Source: Sulfurimonas sp. (GTDB taxonomy: Bacteria; Campylobacterota; Campylobacteria; Campylobacterales; Sulfurimonadaceae). Taken from it: a stretch of DNA of 64,000 bases. The translations under genes were made by a program, and so were the position numbers. The first letter of the stretch is position 1; the number at the start of each line of letters is the position of its first letter. The notes beneath the pieces are model-generated. The model had not been told where the DNA came from, did no database searches, and was given only the letters and a program-made list of their open reading frames with translations. Positions 46,693 through 57,100 of this stretch are shown one piece after another. The stretch is taken from NCBI GenBank assembly GCA_028044295.1, contig JAOFSE010000008.1, forward strand, positions 1 through 64,000, given 5' to 3'.

Positions 46693-47766
46693 TTAGTTTC
46701 TATCTTTTCCATTAAGGTCAGCGTATGCTTCTTCAACACGAGCAATAAGAGTTTTTTGACCATCTCTTAGCCATTTTCTTGGATCGTAGTATTTTTTGTT
46801 TGGTTTATCTTCACCATCTGGATTTCCGATTTGACCTTGAAGGTAATCTTTGTTCTTTTCATAGTAGTCTTTAACACCTATCCAAGTTGCCCACTGAGTA
46901 TCAGTATCTATATTCATCTTGATAACACCGTAACCGATAGCTTCTTCTATTTCAGAAGGAAGTGAACCTGAGCCACCATGAAAAACAAAGTTTACAGGTT
47001 TTTCGCCAGTGTTAAATTTCTCTTGAATATACTTTTGAGAGTTATCTAGAATCTTTGGAGTTAGAGAAACGTTACCAGGCTTATAGACACCGTGAACATT
47101 TCCAAATGAAGCTGCTACTGTAAAGTGAGGAGAAATTTGACTTAACTCTTCATATGCATATGCAACGTCTTCTGGTTGAGTATATAGAAGTGAGTTATCC
47201 ATATCAGTGTTATCTACACCATCTTCTTCTCCACCTGTACAACCAAGCTCTATCTCTATACTCATACCTATCTTGTTCATTCTCTCAAAGTAAGCCTTAC
47301 ATGTAGAAATATTTTCTTCTAATGGTTCTTCTGAAAGGTCAAGCATGTGGGATGAGTAAAGTGGTTTACCTTGAGTTTTGAAGTAGTCTTCACTTGCATT
47401 TAAAAGTGCATCTATCCACGGAAGTAGTTTTCTAGCAGCATGGTCAGTATGTAAAATAACAGCTACGCCATAAGCTTCAGCCATCATGTGTACGTGTATC
47501 GCACCAGAAACTGCTCCTAGTATTGCAGCCTGTTCGTTTTCATTACTAAGTCCTTTTCCAGCATAGTAATTAGCACCACCATTACTAAATTGAATAATTA
47601 CTGGAGAGTTAACTTTTGCAGCTGATTCTAAAATCGCATTTACAGAATCAGTTCCAACTACATTAACAGCAGGAATAGCGAATCCCGTATCTTTAGCGTG
47701 CTGATAAACTTTTTGTACATCTTCACCAAAAAGAACACCTGGCTTTACAATATCTAAAATTCCCAT
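46693..47766 (-). CDS. fbaA: Class II fructose-bisphosphate aldolase
   Basis: A 357-residue zinc aldolase: FAIPAVNVVGTDSVNAIL, VAVILHTDHAARKLLPWIDALL (first Zn His and catalytic Asp), SHMLDLSEEPLEENI, VHGVYKPGNVSLTP (Zn His) and FVFHGGSGS (Zn His). It interconverts fructose 1,6-bisphosphate with DHAP and glyceraldehyde 3-phosphate, serving gluconeogenesis from the reductive TCA cycle in an autotroph. Length matches E. coli FbaA type. It is monocistronic. Confidence 0.97.
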   Translation of the reverse strand: MGILDIVKPGVLFGEDVQKVYQHAKDTGFAIPAVNVVGTDSVNAILESAAKVNSPVIIQFSNGGANYYAGKGLSNENEQAAILGAVSGAIHVHMMAEAYGVAVILHTDHAARKLLPWIDALLNASEDYFKTQGKPLYSSHMLDLSEEPLEENISTCKAYFERMNKIGMSIEIELGCTGGEEDGVDNTDMDNSLLYTQPEDVAYAYEELSQISPHFTVAASFGNVHGVYKPGNVSLTPKILDNSQKYIQEKFNTGEKPVNFVFHGGSGSLPSEIEEAIGYGVIKMNIDTDTQWATWIGVKDYYEKNKDYLQGQIGNPDGEDKPNKKYYDPRKWLRDGQKTLIARVEEAYADLNGKDRN

Positions 47767-47879
47767 TTAAATCCCTACTATCATTTATATTTAATGAAAT
47801 TATATTATAGGATTTATTTAAAACAACTTTTTTAAAAACTTTTTATGATAAAATACTAAAAAAGTAGAAAAGATAATAT

Positions 47880-48500
47880 ATGAGATTTACACTAGATGAG
47901 TACTGCAAAGAGTTTAAAATGTCAAAAGAGATGCTAAATTCAAAGCTTAAATCTAAAAAAATAAATTATATTATTGAAAATGGTGAAACATTTATCATAG
48001 TCACAAAAAACTCTATTCATAAACAAAATCAAGAAAAACATTTTACTGTACCTGCTAAACCAAAGACTACAGTTGCGACTGTTATCTCTCTTTACCAAAG
48101 GGAAAACACTGCTCTTAAAGAGAAAGTTATGCAACTTGAGATGAAAATTGACAAACTTATAGATGATAAAGAACAGATGCTTCGTGATGAAAGAGATAAG
48201 ATAGAAGAGCTTTATACTACAAAAGATGCTCAATTAAAAAACATTCTAGAACTTGTTAATTCAAAAATGCGTCTAGAAAGTGAAAATCAAACCATACATG
48301 AAATAGAGTCAATAGAAAAACAAGATGAAATGATAGAGCTTAAAGAGTATCTTAAATCTTTAGGTATAAAATCATCAAAAAGAAAAATTATAAAAAACAG
48401 GTTTCTTGATATCTATGATACAGATACTAGAATATCTTTACAAAATGGAAAAATTCTACTAAATATTTCAAAATATGACTACAGGGATTTACTTGGCTAG
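47880..48500 (+). CDS. Coiled-coil protein with N-terminal HTH-like region
   Basis: A 206-residue protein. Residues 1-35 resemble an excisionase-type helix-turn-helix (FTLDEYCKEFKMSKEMLNSKLKSKKINYIIENGETFIIV). A linker and a long coiled coil follow (~65-165, TALKEKVMQLEMKIDKLIDDKEQMLRDERDKIEELY). Such proteins occur in Campylobacterota as conserved uncharacterised genes. It overlaps the FapA-like gene by 8 bp, suggesting joint function. DNA binding is inference. Confidence 0.6.
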   Translation: MRFTLDEYCKEFKMSKEMLNSKLKSKKINYIIENGETFIIVTKNSIHKQNQEKHFTVPAKPKTTVATVISLYQRENTALKEKVMQLEMKIDKLIDDKEQMLRDERDKIEELYTTKDAQLKNILELVNSKMRLESENQTIHEIESIEKQDEMIELKEYLKSLGIKSSKRKIIKNRFLDIYDTDTRISLQNGKILLNISKYDYRDLLG

Positions 48501-50160
48501 TAAAAAAGTTAAAACAAGAAATATTGCTAACAGTGTTTCCAAGTTTGCTTCTGAACATATTTTAAAAACATCTGAGTATAGTTTTAATATAAATTCTATT
48601 GATACTTATGTTAAGTCTGTTGCGGATGACGACTACATACTATATAATGAAGACTTTCACGATTACTACAATAACTTTGATAAACTTATCAATGAGCATG
48701 CAGAGTTTAGACAGACCTATGTAATTACAGTTAAGAAAAATACAAAAAGAATTATAGACTTAAAATATAAAATAGATTTTTCACCTGGAAATGCCTTACC
48801 AAGTATTATTCTTGATCCGAGTTCAATAATCCCCTATAAAAAATACCAAGCTAAAGAGATGTATCTTCTTTTACTAAAAGAGCTAAACAACATTAAAGCC
48901 TATAACAAAATACTAATTAAAATATTTGATACAAATATGAAAACTAAGCTAAAAGCGTTTGTTAAGTACTTATATCAGGGAAAATTTGTTAAAAAGATTA
49001 AAATACCTTTATTTGATGGCCTAGAACCAGAGGTAACTGTTAGCAGTAAAATAATAAAACACTATTTAAAAAAAGAAAATTCTCATCAGATTATAGAAGT
49101 ATCCCCTAAAGAGACTCTAATAGAATATATAAAGCCTGTTTTTGGAAAGAATGGCTTAAGTTCATTTGGTCAAATAATTACTCATGACAACACCAGTAAT
49201 AAAGATGATATTGACCAAGATATCATTGATCACAATACTATAGAGATAAAAGAGACTCCAGAGAACAAACTTTATAGAAGTAAAATCAAAGGTTTTGTAC
49301 ATTTTGATGATAATAAATTTTATGTAGATAATAGAATCAAGATGCAACAGTTATCAAGTGTTCAAGATCAACTAGCAAAAGAAGAAGATAATAATATAGA
49401 AGTAATAGTGGCACAAAATGACACATCAGTTGATAGTGTAGGTGAAGGTGTAGAGCTTAGATCTGAAACTGTACATATAACTGGTCATATTGGGGCTAAA
49501 ACTTTAGTAGAAGCAACAACTTTAACTATAGATGGGGCGACACACCAAAACTCTAAGCAAGAAGCGAGGGTAGCAACTATAAATAGGCATAAAGGTACGC
49601 TAAGGTGCCAAACTGCAAATGTTAAGCTGCTAGAAGGTGGAGAGATACATGCCACTGATGCTAATATAGAAACAGCTATGGGTGGTTCTATTTATGCAGA
49701 AAACATTACAATAAAGACACTAAAAAGTAATGTTAAAATATATGCATCAAAGTCAATAACTGTAAAGTTAGTCACAGGTGAAGACAATAAGTTCAAAATC
49801 ACATATAAAGATATACCTACCATTGTTAGTAAAAATAGATTTTTTGAAAAAGAGGTTGAAGAGTTAAAGTATGAACTAGAAGGCGCACTAAAACACTCAC
49901 CAGATCAGGTTTCTATCATAAAAGATAAAATAACAGATATTAAGAACCAACAAAAAGAGATTAAAGAGTGTGCTAAAACTGCTAAAATACTCATAGAGGA
50001 GCCTCTTACTGGCGTAAATAGTATAAGTTTTGTCCTGAGTAGTGATGAAGAAATAACTTACAAAACTGATGCTAGAAAATACAAAGAGTTCTATCTTGAA
50101 GAGTCAGATGGATATATCCTACTTCAACCTACAAACGCAAAAATAAAAATAGACGAATAA
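48493..50160 (+). CDS. FapA/DUF342-family protein
   Basis: A 555-residue protein. The centre has the DUF342 pattern of repeated beta strands (GVELRSETVHITGHIGAKTLVEATTLTIDGATH, LRCQTANVKLLEGGEIHATDANIETAMGGSIYAENITIK), likely a right-handed beta helix of the polymerising FapA/bactofilin type. A helical coil follows (KEVEELKYELEGALKHSPDQVSIIKDKITDIKNQQKEIKE). FapA homologues place flagella or polar proteins in Vibrio. I chose TTG at 48493 because AGGG lies 7 nt upstream; an ATG six codons earlier lacks such a site. It overlaps the coiled-coil gene by 8 bp. Confidence 0.75.
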   Translation: MASKKVKTRNIANSVSKFASEHILKTSEYSFNINSIDTYVKSVADDDYILYNEDFHDYYNNFDKLINEHAEFRQTYVITVKKNTKRIIDLKYKIDFSPGNALPSIILDPSSIIPYKKYQAKEMYLLLLKELNNIKAYNKILIKIFDTNMKTKLKAFVKYLYQGKFVKKIKIPLFDGLEPEVTVSSKIIKHYLKKENSHQIIEVSPKETLIEYIKPVFGKNGLSSFGQIITHDNTSNKDDIDQDIIDHNTIEIKETPENKLYRSKIKGFVHFDDNKFYVDNRIKMQQLSSVQDQLAKEEDNNIEVIVAQNDTSVDSVGEGVELRSETVHITGHIGAKTLVEATTLTIDGATHQNSKQEARVATINRHKGTLRCQTANVKLLEGGEIHATDANIETAMGGSIYAENITIKTLKSNVKIYASKSITVKLVTGEDNKFKITYKDIPTIVSKNRFFEKEVEELKYELEGALKHSPDQVSIIKDKITDIKNQQKEIKECAKTAKILIEEPLTGVNSISFVLSSDEEITYKTDARKYKEFYLEESDGYILLQPTNAKIKIDE

Positions 50161-50248
50161 CCCCTTTTTAACGAACTAAACACAAAATAAAATCAAAAAT
50201 ATTTTTTAATTAAGCGGAATCTACACCTATATTTTTTTATAGATATAA

Positions 50249-50264
50249 TACGGTTTTCCGTGTA
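50249..50264. promoter_or_regulatory. Imperfect palindrome/operator candidate upstream of the HTH gene
   Basis: TACGG-TTTT-CCGT-G-TA lies in a very AT-rich 217-bp region. CCGTGTATAATA (near 50257) is echoed by CCGTATAATA just before the HTH gene (50363-50372), suggesting two binding half-sites around -10 boxes. It may be an autoregulatory operator, based on pattern only. Confidence 0.35.
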
Positions 50265-50365
50265 TAATATAAATTAAATACTATATAAACATATAAAAAA
50301 GATATATAATATAATATTAGATGTGTATTAGTTAAACATAAATGTATATTTAAGTATATAATCCG

Positions 50366-50371
50366 TATAAT
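50366..50371 (+). promoter_or_regulatory. -10 box close to the HTH gene start
   Basis: TATAAT ending 6 nt before the ATG at 50378; no Shine-Dalgarno is visible between them. A leaderless transcript is likely if this -10 is used. Confidence 0.45.
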
Positions 50372-50377
50372 ACCTGC

Positions 50378-50617
50378 ATGCAAATTAATGATCTATTTAA
50401 TATTCTTCACAATTCGCTTGAATCACAAAACAATGGAAAAAAAATATCTCTCAAAGATATGGCTGCTTCATTAGGAATGTCAATGCGAACATATCAGGAC
50501 TGGAAGCTAGGACGTGCTAAACCACAAGCAGCTTCTACAGTTATAAAAATGTTGGGAAGATTAGATGATGATGAGATTATTAGAGCTGTACGAAAAATCA
50601 ATAAACTTAAGGATTAA
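50378..50617 (+). CDS. Small XRE-like helix-turn-helix protein
   Basis: A 79-residue protein with ISLKDMAASLGMSMRTYQDWKLGRAKPQAASTVIKMLGRL, a five-helix XRE-type DNA-binding core. The ATG (50378) has TATAAT 6 nt upstream. It could be a repressor of its own region or the regulatory half of a two-gene cassette with the following small basic gene, 4 bp downstream. The set-up resembles small toxin-antitoxin or plasmid-maintenance pairs, but no toxin motif is seen. It lies in the most AT-rich stretch of the window. Confidence 0.7.
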   Translation: MQINDLFNILHNSLESQNNGKKISLKDMAASLGMSMRTYQDWKLGRAKPQAASTVIKMLGRLDDDEIIRAVRKINKLKD

Positions 50618-50621
50618 GTGG

Positions 50622-50855
50622 ATGAGCACATTAACAAAACAAGAAAGAGATGGCTTAGATGATGTATTTTTATCTATACAATCGAATCATAGTAGATATA
50701 AAAAAATAAAAGAATTATCCTCTTTTATTATAGCTAGTGAGATAAGCACCGTTGTTTCAAAATTGCTTAAACATGCCAAATTCGGTCTCAAAAAGGCTAA
50801 AACATCACAATTTATGGCAAATATCTCTAAAAAGAAGAAATCTTTAAGCAAATAA
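50622..50855 (+). CDS. Small basic hypothetical protein
   Basis: A 77-residue Lys-rich helical protein (MSTLTKQERDGLDDVFLSI..., basic tail KFGLKKAKTSQFMANISKKKKSLSK), not recognised. It starts 4 bp after the HTH gene. A 19-codon longer frame from 50565 lies inside the HTH gene and was rejected. No membrane segment. The Lys-rich tail could bind nucleic acid. HU follows after 98 bp. Confidence 0.55.
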   Translation: MSTLTKQERDGLDDVFLSIQSNHSRYKKIKELSSFIIASEISTVVSKLLKHAKFGLKKAKTSQFMANISKKKKSLSK

Positions 50856-50953
50856 ACTATAAAGTGTCTTTAGCTGAACTATTTGATTATATGACTTCCT
50901 GTTATATTTATAAGTAGTTTCGGAAAAATCTTTATGAACTCAAGGGTAGATTT

Positions 50954-51238
50954 ATGAATAAAGCTCAATTCGTTGAACTAGTACAAGCAAGCGGTAGTTA
51001 CAAAACTAAAGTTGAAGCTGAAGCAGCTATCAAAGCATTTACAGAAGCAGTTACAACTGCATTAGTAAAAAAAGAAGATGTTTCTTTAGTAGGTTTCGGT
51101 GGTTTCTCTGCTAACCTTCAAAAAGGTAAAAGTGGTAAAGTTCCTGGAACTAACAAAACTTATACAACTCAGGACAAAATGGTTCCTAAGTTCAAAGCTG
51201 GTAAAGGTCTTAAAGATCGCGTTGCAGCTGGTAAATAG
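50954..51238 (+). CDS. hup: DNA-binding protein HU
   Basis: A 94-residue histone-like protein: MNKAQFVELVQASGSYKTKVEAEAAIKAFTEAVTTALVKKEDVSLVGFGGFSANLQKGKSGKVPGTNKTYTTQDKMVPKFKAGKGLKDRV. The GFGGF turn and basic arm pattern (PGT near the arm tip) are diagnostic. It bends and compacts DNA as a dimer. AAGGGTAG precedes the ATG. It is monocistronic with a hairpin terminator. Confidence 0.95.
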   Translation: MNKAQFVELVQASGSYKTKVEAEAAIKAFTEAVTTALVKKEDVSLVGFGGFSANLQKGKSGKVPGTNKTYTTQDKMVPKFKAGKGLKDRVAAGK

Positions 51239-51247
51239 TTAACTACA

Positions 51248-51270
51248 TTTGTCGCATACTCTGCGACAAA
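51248..51270 (+). terminator. Terminator of hup
   Basis: A perfect 9-bp stem TTTGTCGCA-TACTC-TGCGACAAA begins 9 bp after the hup stop and is followed by TACTTCTTC. The loop is 5 nt. Confidence 0.8.
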
Positions 51271-51363
51271 TACTTCTTCAAAAAAACTTTCATAATTTTC
51301 ATATATTAAAACACTCTTTTATCTAAACAAGGTACAATATCAATATAAATATTGGAGATATCT

Positions 51364-51903
51364 ATGCAAAAAATATTAATTACATTTATTCTTACATGTA
51401 GCGTACTACTCAGTGCACAAAATAACCCACAAATTGTACTCGAAACGAATCAAGGAAATATTGAAATAGAGCTTTTCCCTGATGTTGCACCCCTAGCTGT
51501 TGAAAACTTTACAACACATATCAAGAATGGATATTACGATGGAATAATATTTCACCGTATTATTCAGGGTTTTATGATTCAAGGTGGAGACCCAACTGGA
51601 ACTGGACGTGGTGGACATAGTATATGGAAAAAAGATTTCAAAGATGAGTTTAAAGACAAAACCTTTAATAGGCCTGGTATTTTAGCAATGGCTAATCGTG
51701 GTCCTTTTACAAATGGAAGTCAATTTTTTATTACGACTGCGAAAACACCTTGGCTAAATGGGAACCATACTATATTTGGTGAAGTTTTACCTTCATCTAT
51801 GGGTGTAATTAATCGCCTTGATAAAGTGGTGACTTCTGGAAGACGTGGCGGAGATAGACCATTAGAAACTCAACTAATCAAAAAAGCTTACATCAAACAA
51901 TAA
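51364..51903 (+). CDS. Exported cyclophilin-type peptidyl-prolyl isomerase
   Basis: A 179-residue protein: signal MQKILITFILTCSVLLSAQ, then a full cyclophilin domain (VLETNQGNIEIELFPDVAPLAVENFTTH, IIFHRIIQGFMIQGGDPTGTGRGGHSIW, NGSQFFITTAKTPWLNGNHTIFGEV). The catalytic Arg is in FHRII. It should accelerate prolyl isomerisation in the periplasm. ATG at 51364 has GGAGAT upstream; an in-frame TTG four codons earlier overlaps that site. Followed 16 bp later by the Pit transporter. Confidence 0.93.
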   Translation: MQKILITFILTCSVLLSAQNNPQIVLETNQGNIEIELFPDVAPLAVENFTTHIKNGYYDGIIFHRIIQGFMIQGGDPTGTGRGGHSIWKKDFKDEFKDKTFNRPGILAMANRGPFTNGSQFFITTAKTPWLNGNHTIFGEVLPSSMGVINRLDKVVTSGRRGGDRPLETQLIKKAYIKQ

Positions 51904-51919
51904 TACATAAGGATATAAC

Positions 51920-53566
51920 ATGGAAATTGAAACTATAAAAAAACTAGAAAAAGAAGCTTTAAAAAAAAGCGGTACTGACTTTGCAAGAATAGGTTTTGCG
52001 CTGTTTTTTATGATAGGGGTATTAACTTTTAGTTTTTTAAATAATGGTGGAATTTCTAATAATATGTTCTTAGCAGTTGCAGCACTTATTGGTGCTTATA
52101 TGGCGATGAATATTGGTGCTAATGATGTTGCTAACAATGTAGGACCTGCTGTTGGTTCTAAAGCAATGACAATGACAACTGCAATTATTATTGCGGCTGT
52201 CTTTGAAGCCAGCGGTGCTCTTATAGCTGGTGGTGAAGTTGTTAAAACAATAAAAAAAGGTATTATTGATATTTCAGCTTTTGGTGGTAATGCTGATCCA
52301 TTTATTTGGGCTATGATGGCTGCACTTCTTGCAGCAGCATTATGGCTTAACTTTGCAACTTCTATGAAAGCCCCAGTATCTACAACACACTCAATTGTTG
52401 GTGGTGTTATGGGAGCTGGTATTGCAGCCGCAGGATTTAGTATAGTAGATTGGGGAACAATGGGTAAAATTGCTGCTTCATGGGTTATATCACCCGTTCT
52501 TGGTGGTGTTATAGCTGCTCTATTCCTTTATTCAATTAAGAAGTCTATAGTCTTTAAAGAAGACAAGGTTAAAGCTGCAAAAACTTATGTTCCAATTTTT
52601 GTTGCAATTATGTCGATGGCATTTGTTACTTACTTAACTCTCAAAGGTCTCAAAAAGATATGGCCACAAATAGTTGAGACATTAAATATGCTTCCACTTA
52701 TATCGTTAGAAATGACGAAAAAACCAAGTCTATTAACTGCTCTTACATTTGGTCTCATCGTTGCAGTTATTGTATATAGTTTTGTAAAAGCAAAAATTAG
52801 TAAGAACACTACTACTTTGGAAAACTCAAAAGCATCAGTTAATACTCTATTCACTATTCCTTTAATATTTGCAGCAGCGCTTCTAAGTTTTGCACATGGT
52901 GCCAATGATGTAGCAAATGCAATCGGTCCATTAGCTGCAATTAATGATGCAGTAGTAAATGGTGGTATATCATCTAAAGCATCTATCCCATTATGGGTAA
53001 TGGGCGTTGGAGCATTAGGAATTGCATTAGGTCTTGCTTTATATGGTCCAAAACTAATTAGAACTGTTGGTTCAGAAATTACAGAGTTAGATCAGATTAG
53101 AGCTTTCTCTATAGCTATGGCAGCATCTATTACCGTTATTATCGCTTCTCAGCTTGGTCTTCCTGTTAGTTCTACACATATAGCTATTGGTGGTGTATTT
53201 GGTGTAGGATTTTTAAGAGAATGGTTACACATAAGTGATGATACAAATACTATTGAAGAAGATAAGCTTATTATTCAAGATGAGAGAGAGAATAAAGAGG
53301 CTTATAATGCCGAACTTAAAACTCTAGAAAATAGAGCAGATAAATCTCAAGAAGAGTATGCAAGAATAGTAGAACTCTACAAACTTATAGCTAATGAAAA
53401 ACGTATTATTAAATCAACTAAAAAAAGTATAAAAAAAGCTCAGAAAGTTCAATATGTAAAAAGAGATGCTATTAAAAAGATTGTAGCTGCTTGGGTTATT
53501 ACTGTACCTGCTGCTGCAACACTTGCTGGTGTTCTTTTCTTTATGATCAAAGGAATAATGGCATAG
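51920..53566 (+). CDS. pit: Inorganic phosphate transporter, Pit family
   Basis: A 548-residue membrane protein with about ten helices and the duplicated Pit signatures: AYMAMNIGANDVANNVGPAVGSKAM (N-half) and SFAHGANDVANAIGPLAA (C-half). A soluble acidic/basic stretch near 425-515 (EEDKLIIQDERENKEAYNAEL, KRIIKSTKKSIKKAQK) separates the last helices. It imports phosphate with H+ or Na+. It follows the cyclophilin gene after 16 bp. Confidence 0.93.
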   Translation: MEIETIKKLEKEALKKSGTDFARIGFALFFMIGVLTFSFLNNGGISNNMFLAVAALIGAYMAMNIGANDVANNVGPAVGSKAMTMTTAIIIAAVFEASGALIAGGEVVKTIKKGIIDISAFGGNADPFIWAMMAALLAAALWLNFATSMKAPVSTTHSIVGGVMGAGIAAAGFSIVDWGTMGKIAASWVISPVLGGVIAALFLYSIKKSIVFKEDKVKAAKTYVPIFVAIMSMAFVTYLTLKGLKKIWPQIVETLNMLPLISLEMTKKPSLLTALTFGLIVAVIVYSFVKAKISKNTTTLENSKASVNTLFTIPLIFAAALLSFAHGANDVANAIGPLAAINDAVVNGGISSKASIPLWVMGVGALGIALGLALYGPKLIRTVGSEITELDQIRAFSIAMAASITVIIASQLGLPVSSTHIAIGGVFGVGFLREWLHISDDTNTIEEDKLIIQDERENKEAYNAELKTLENRADKSQEEYARIVELYKLIANEKRIIKSTKKSIKKAQKVQYVKRDAIKKIVAAWVITVPAAATLAGVLFFMIKGIMA

Positions 53567-53576
53567 TCTATAATCC

Positions 53577-54071
53577 ATGAATAATATAAAAAAATATGTT
53601 AAGGAGATAATCTTTTTTAGCATATTTGTTTTTATATTTTCAAATATCGTAAGCTTCTATAAAAGCTCCTCCCTCAATAGTCAAAACCTCAATATAAACA
53701 CTCTACAAACTATTAATAATAAAACCTATCATTTACCTCGAGATAAGCCAATAATGATACATATATGGGCTCTATGGTGCCCTATATGCAAATTAGAAGC
53801 AGATAATATACAATCTGTATCTAAAGATTATGAAGTTATTACAATTGCTGTAAAGTCAGGGACAGATAAAGAGATAAAAAAATATTTACTTGAGAATAAC
53901 ATCAGTTTTAAAGTAGTGAATGATATTGATGGTCTTCTTAGTTCTAAATTTAATATCGAAGTTTTTCCAACAACAATTATTTATAATAAAAATAGGGAAA
54001 TGGTTTTTACTGATGTAGGCTACACAAGTAGTTGGTTATTGAAGTTAAAAATGTGGTATGTAAGTATATAA
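53577..54071 (+). CDS. Membrane-anchored thioredoxin-like protein (TlpA family)
   Basis: A 164-residue protein: an N-terminal membrane anchor (EIIFFSIFVFIFSNIVSFY), then a TlpA/ResA fold with redox site ALWCPICKLEADNIQ (WCPIC) and cis-Pro in VFPTTIIYNKNREMV. It faces the periplasm and may reduce cytochrome c apoproteins or other disulfides. The short redox motif WCPIC differs from the usual WCxxC in the middle pair. It starts 10 bp after pit and ends before a shared hairpin terminator. Confidence 0.85.
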   Translation: MNNIKKYVKEIIFFSIFVFIFSNIVSFYKSSSLNSQNLNINTLQTINNKTYHLPRDKPIMIHIWALWCPICKLEADNIQSVSKDYEVITIAVKSGTDKEIKKYLLENNISFKVVNDIDGLLSSKFNIEVFPTTIIYNKNREMVFTDVGYTSSWLLKLKMWYVSI

Positions 54072-54078
54072 AAGGGGA

Positions 54079-54100
54079 AACAACGCATAAATGCGTTGTT
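54079..54100. terminator. Bidirectional terminator between tlpA-like and molybdoenzyme genes
   Basis: A perfect 22-bp palindromic hairpin AACAACGCAT-AA-ATGCGTTGTT, 7 bp after the thioredoxin-like stop and 10 bp before the molybdoenzyme stop. It shares the core ACGCATAAATGCGT with the ilvC terminator at 33251-33268. Confidence 0.75.
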
Positions 54101-54110
54101 ATATAAAGTG

Positions 54111-57100
54111 TTATTTTTTAATTTTAACTTTATATGCTTTATGAGATAAAGGTACCCATGGACGTTTAATATGCTCAGGACGACGTAGTGTAGAATTCTC
54201 ATCTAGACCACGTGTAAGATCATCTCTCCATCCTTCATAGATTTTAAAGTTGTTATCATAGTTAACATAGATATCACCTATCTTATCACCAGCTTGAGCA
54301 GGCTCTAAGATAACTTTTTGATGCCAACAATGCATACCAGATATTGGATCTGGATGTACAGCAGCAACAGCATTTTGCCATGAACCACTTAGACCATCCC
54401 ACCAAATATTTTGGCTATCTTTATTGTAATCAGCAAATCTCTCAGAAGCAAAAGGTTTAATACCTTGAGTATACTTCATTTTACCTTCTTTACCATCCAT
54501 TTGAAGTTCTGCAGTTGGAACACCGTAGCTATTCATACCACTAGTTCCATCATAATCTTCAATCTTAATTTGTGCTCCATCTTTACCAACATTCTCTGGA
54601 GAATGAGCCATAAATTTAGGATCGTTCATATTTCTAGTAATTGGTTGAGAATCAACTTTACCATCTGTAACACCATTTGGTACGCTTACAGAATTTACAA
54701 GTTTCCAACGTCCACCGTGATGAGAACAAGCAAGAGTACCTGGAAGTACACCCTCCGTTGGAACAGCCATAGCTACAAAGTAACCAGACTCAAGACCAGT
54801 AACACTATCTGTAATTCTTACACGAATTGCGTCACCACGCTTGAAGCCTTGTTTCTTAGCATCACCAGTCGCAATCCAAATTGGATCATGATTTTGTGAA
54901 ATCTCCATAAGATGCTTAGAGTTAGCAGAACGAGTGTGAATATTATATGGCAAACGGAAAACCGTATTTAGTGCATAAGAATTCTCTTCAGTCATATAAG
55001 AGTGATTTACATGTGATGTAATATGAACCATCTCTTTTTTCTCTTCTTCATTTCTTGGGTAAATTGGCACCGCATACTCAGGCCATTTCCAATCATCAGC
55101 GAACCACTCACAGAAGAAGTCAAGTTTCTTATCTAATGTAGCGAAACCTTCCATTTTTACACCATCGATTTCAATACCGATAGGTTTTTTCTTACCATGA
55201 GACTTAGCAGTCATAACACCTGTACGTTTGTTAATACTTACGTGTTTTTTGTCATATTTATGTCCGTGAGAGATGTAGTTTTTACCATCATCTTTAATCT
55301 CTTTTTCCTGAGCAGAATAAATATGATTTTCTTCCATCCATGCACCATGATCTCTCATGTATTCATAAACTGGATATTCAGCATTTTTATATCTGTCATC
55401 AGATGTAGCAGTTTTCTTAAGATTTGGTAAGTTGTCACCAAATGCAGCATCATACCACTCTTCGATTGTTACAGGCTTACCAGGGTTCTTTTTAGATTCC
55501 CACATAGATTTAATAGTTTTAGTTTTAGCAGCATCTAAGAATACATCACCCTTAGGATCAATATAGTTAACACACATGTCAAACCAGAACTCATTCTCTT
55601 CCCAAACTTCACCAAGACCAGATTTAATATGAGCTTCAAGTGTAGCACGGTTAGGATTATTAGGCTTCCATCCAGCTTTTTCTAAAGCAACACGCATAAC
55701 TGGTTGACGGAAAGAAGTCCATCTTGCAGGCATTGTAGCTTCTGAATGCTGATCATGTCTCTCACCAGCTAAACCAACAGGTAGAATGTAATCAACATAC
55801 CAGTTAGTTTCAGACCATACTGGAGATAAGTTAAATGTAAGTTCCATTTTTGACTCATCTTTGATTGTTTCAATCCATCTGAAACCATCTGGATTAATCC
55901 AAACTGGGTTATACATACGAGGAATCCAAACAGCTAATTTATCAGCTACTTTTAGACCTTTGTCTCTCCACTTCTGTTGCCATTTTTTATCAGCAAGAAG
56001 ATGTGGTAAAAGGTAAGACATCTCATAAGTAGATAAAGGCCATTCTGGCGGCCATGATAATTCATTATAAACATCAATCTTAGGAATGTTAGAACCACGT
56101 TTACCTTGACCAACTGTAGCAGAACCACCTTTACCACCAACAGAAATAACATGCCAGTGATGGAAGAATGTTCCACCTTCAGGACCGATAGCACCACGCA
56201 TACCTAGCATTAAGAAACCTGTACGACCTGAAGTCCAACCACCACGGTTACCTGCAGCAGCTGCACGCCAGAAGTATGATGAAATTGAAGTATCAGCCCA
56301 GATAACCATATCATATAGTTGCTCTAGTTTGTAACCTGGAACATGAGTCTCTTTAACTGCATAGTCAAGTGTATATGGAGCATATAATTCTTTTAGCATA
56401 TCAAGGAACGAATCAAAGTCATTTCCTTTAGGTGCTTTAGAGATATAGCCTTTGCTTACCATGAAGTCTAGATAATCTCTATTATCCATCATAACTTCCC
56501 AGTTAAACCATTTTTTAACAAATGCTTTATTTACTTTATCTTCTGCAAGCATACGTTGTACAAGATATAAATAAATAGCAGCTTCAGTACCTGGCCAAGC
56601 AGCAATCCATAAATCAGCCATACCAGCCGAGTTAGACATACGAGGATCCATAACTACAAGTTTTGCACCTTTTTTTCTTGCATCAGCAATATGTCCAGCA
56701 GCTTGTTGGAAGTAGTGACCAGCATCAGCAGCATGAGAAGAGTTTAGGAAGATTAACTTAGCGTTAGCCCAATCCGGAGAACTTCTATCATCATTTGCCC
56801 ATTGAATAGTTGGTGTACGACCACCTGATGAACAGATATTTGTATGTGAATTGAAACAATCTTGACCTAGAGTATGCCATACTTTACCAGTAAATCCATT
56901 CTCATTTGGACGACCAACATGGAACATACATGATTTTTTAGATAACTCGTCGTCACCCTTCATTGCGTCATGCATTTTGTTACCAATAGTAGTCATTGCT
57001 TCGTCCCAAGTTGTACGAATCCATTTACCTTCACCACGTGCAGAACCTGGAGCTCTTTTAAGTGGGAATGCTATACGATCTGGATCATACATTTGTGACT

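Noticed and set aside
50378..50855. Calling the HTH pair a toxin-antitoxin system
   Set aside because: No toxin fold or catalytic motif is visible in the 77-residue partner; layout alone is insufficient.
54411..54899. A 162-codon open frame on the plus strand
   Set aside because: It is antisense to the large molybdoenzyme gene and encodes a Thr/Ser/Ile-rich sequence with no start signal or motif; a shadow frame.
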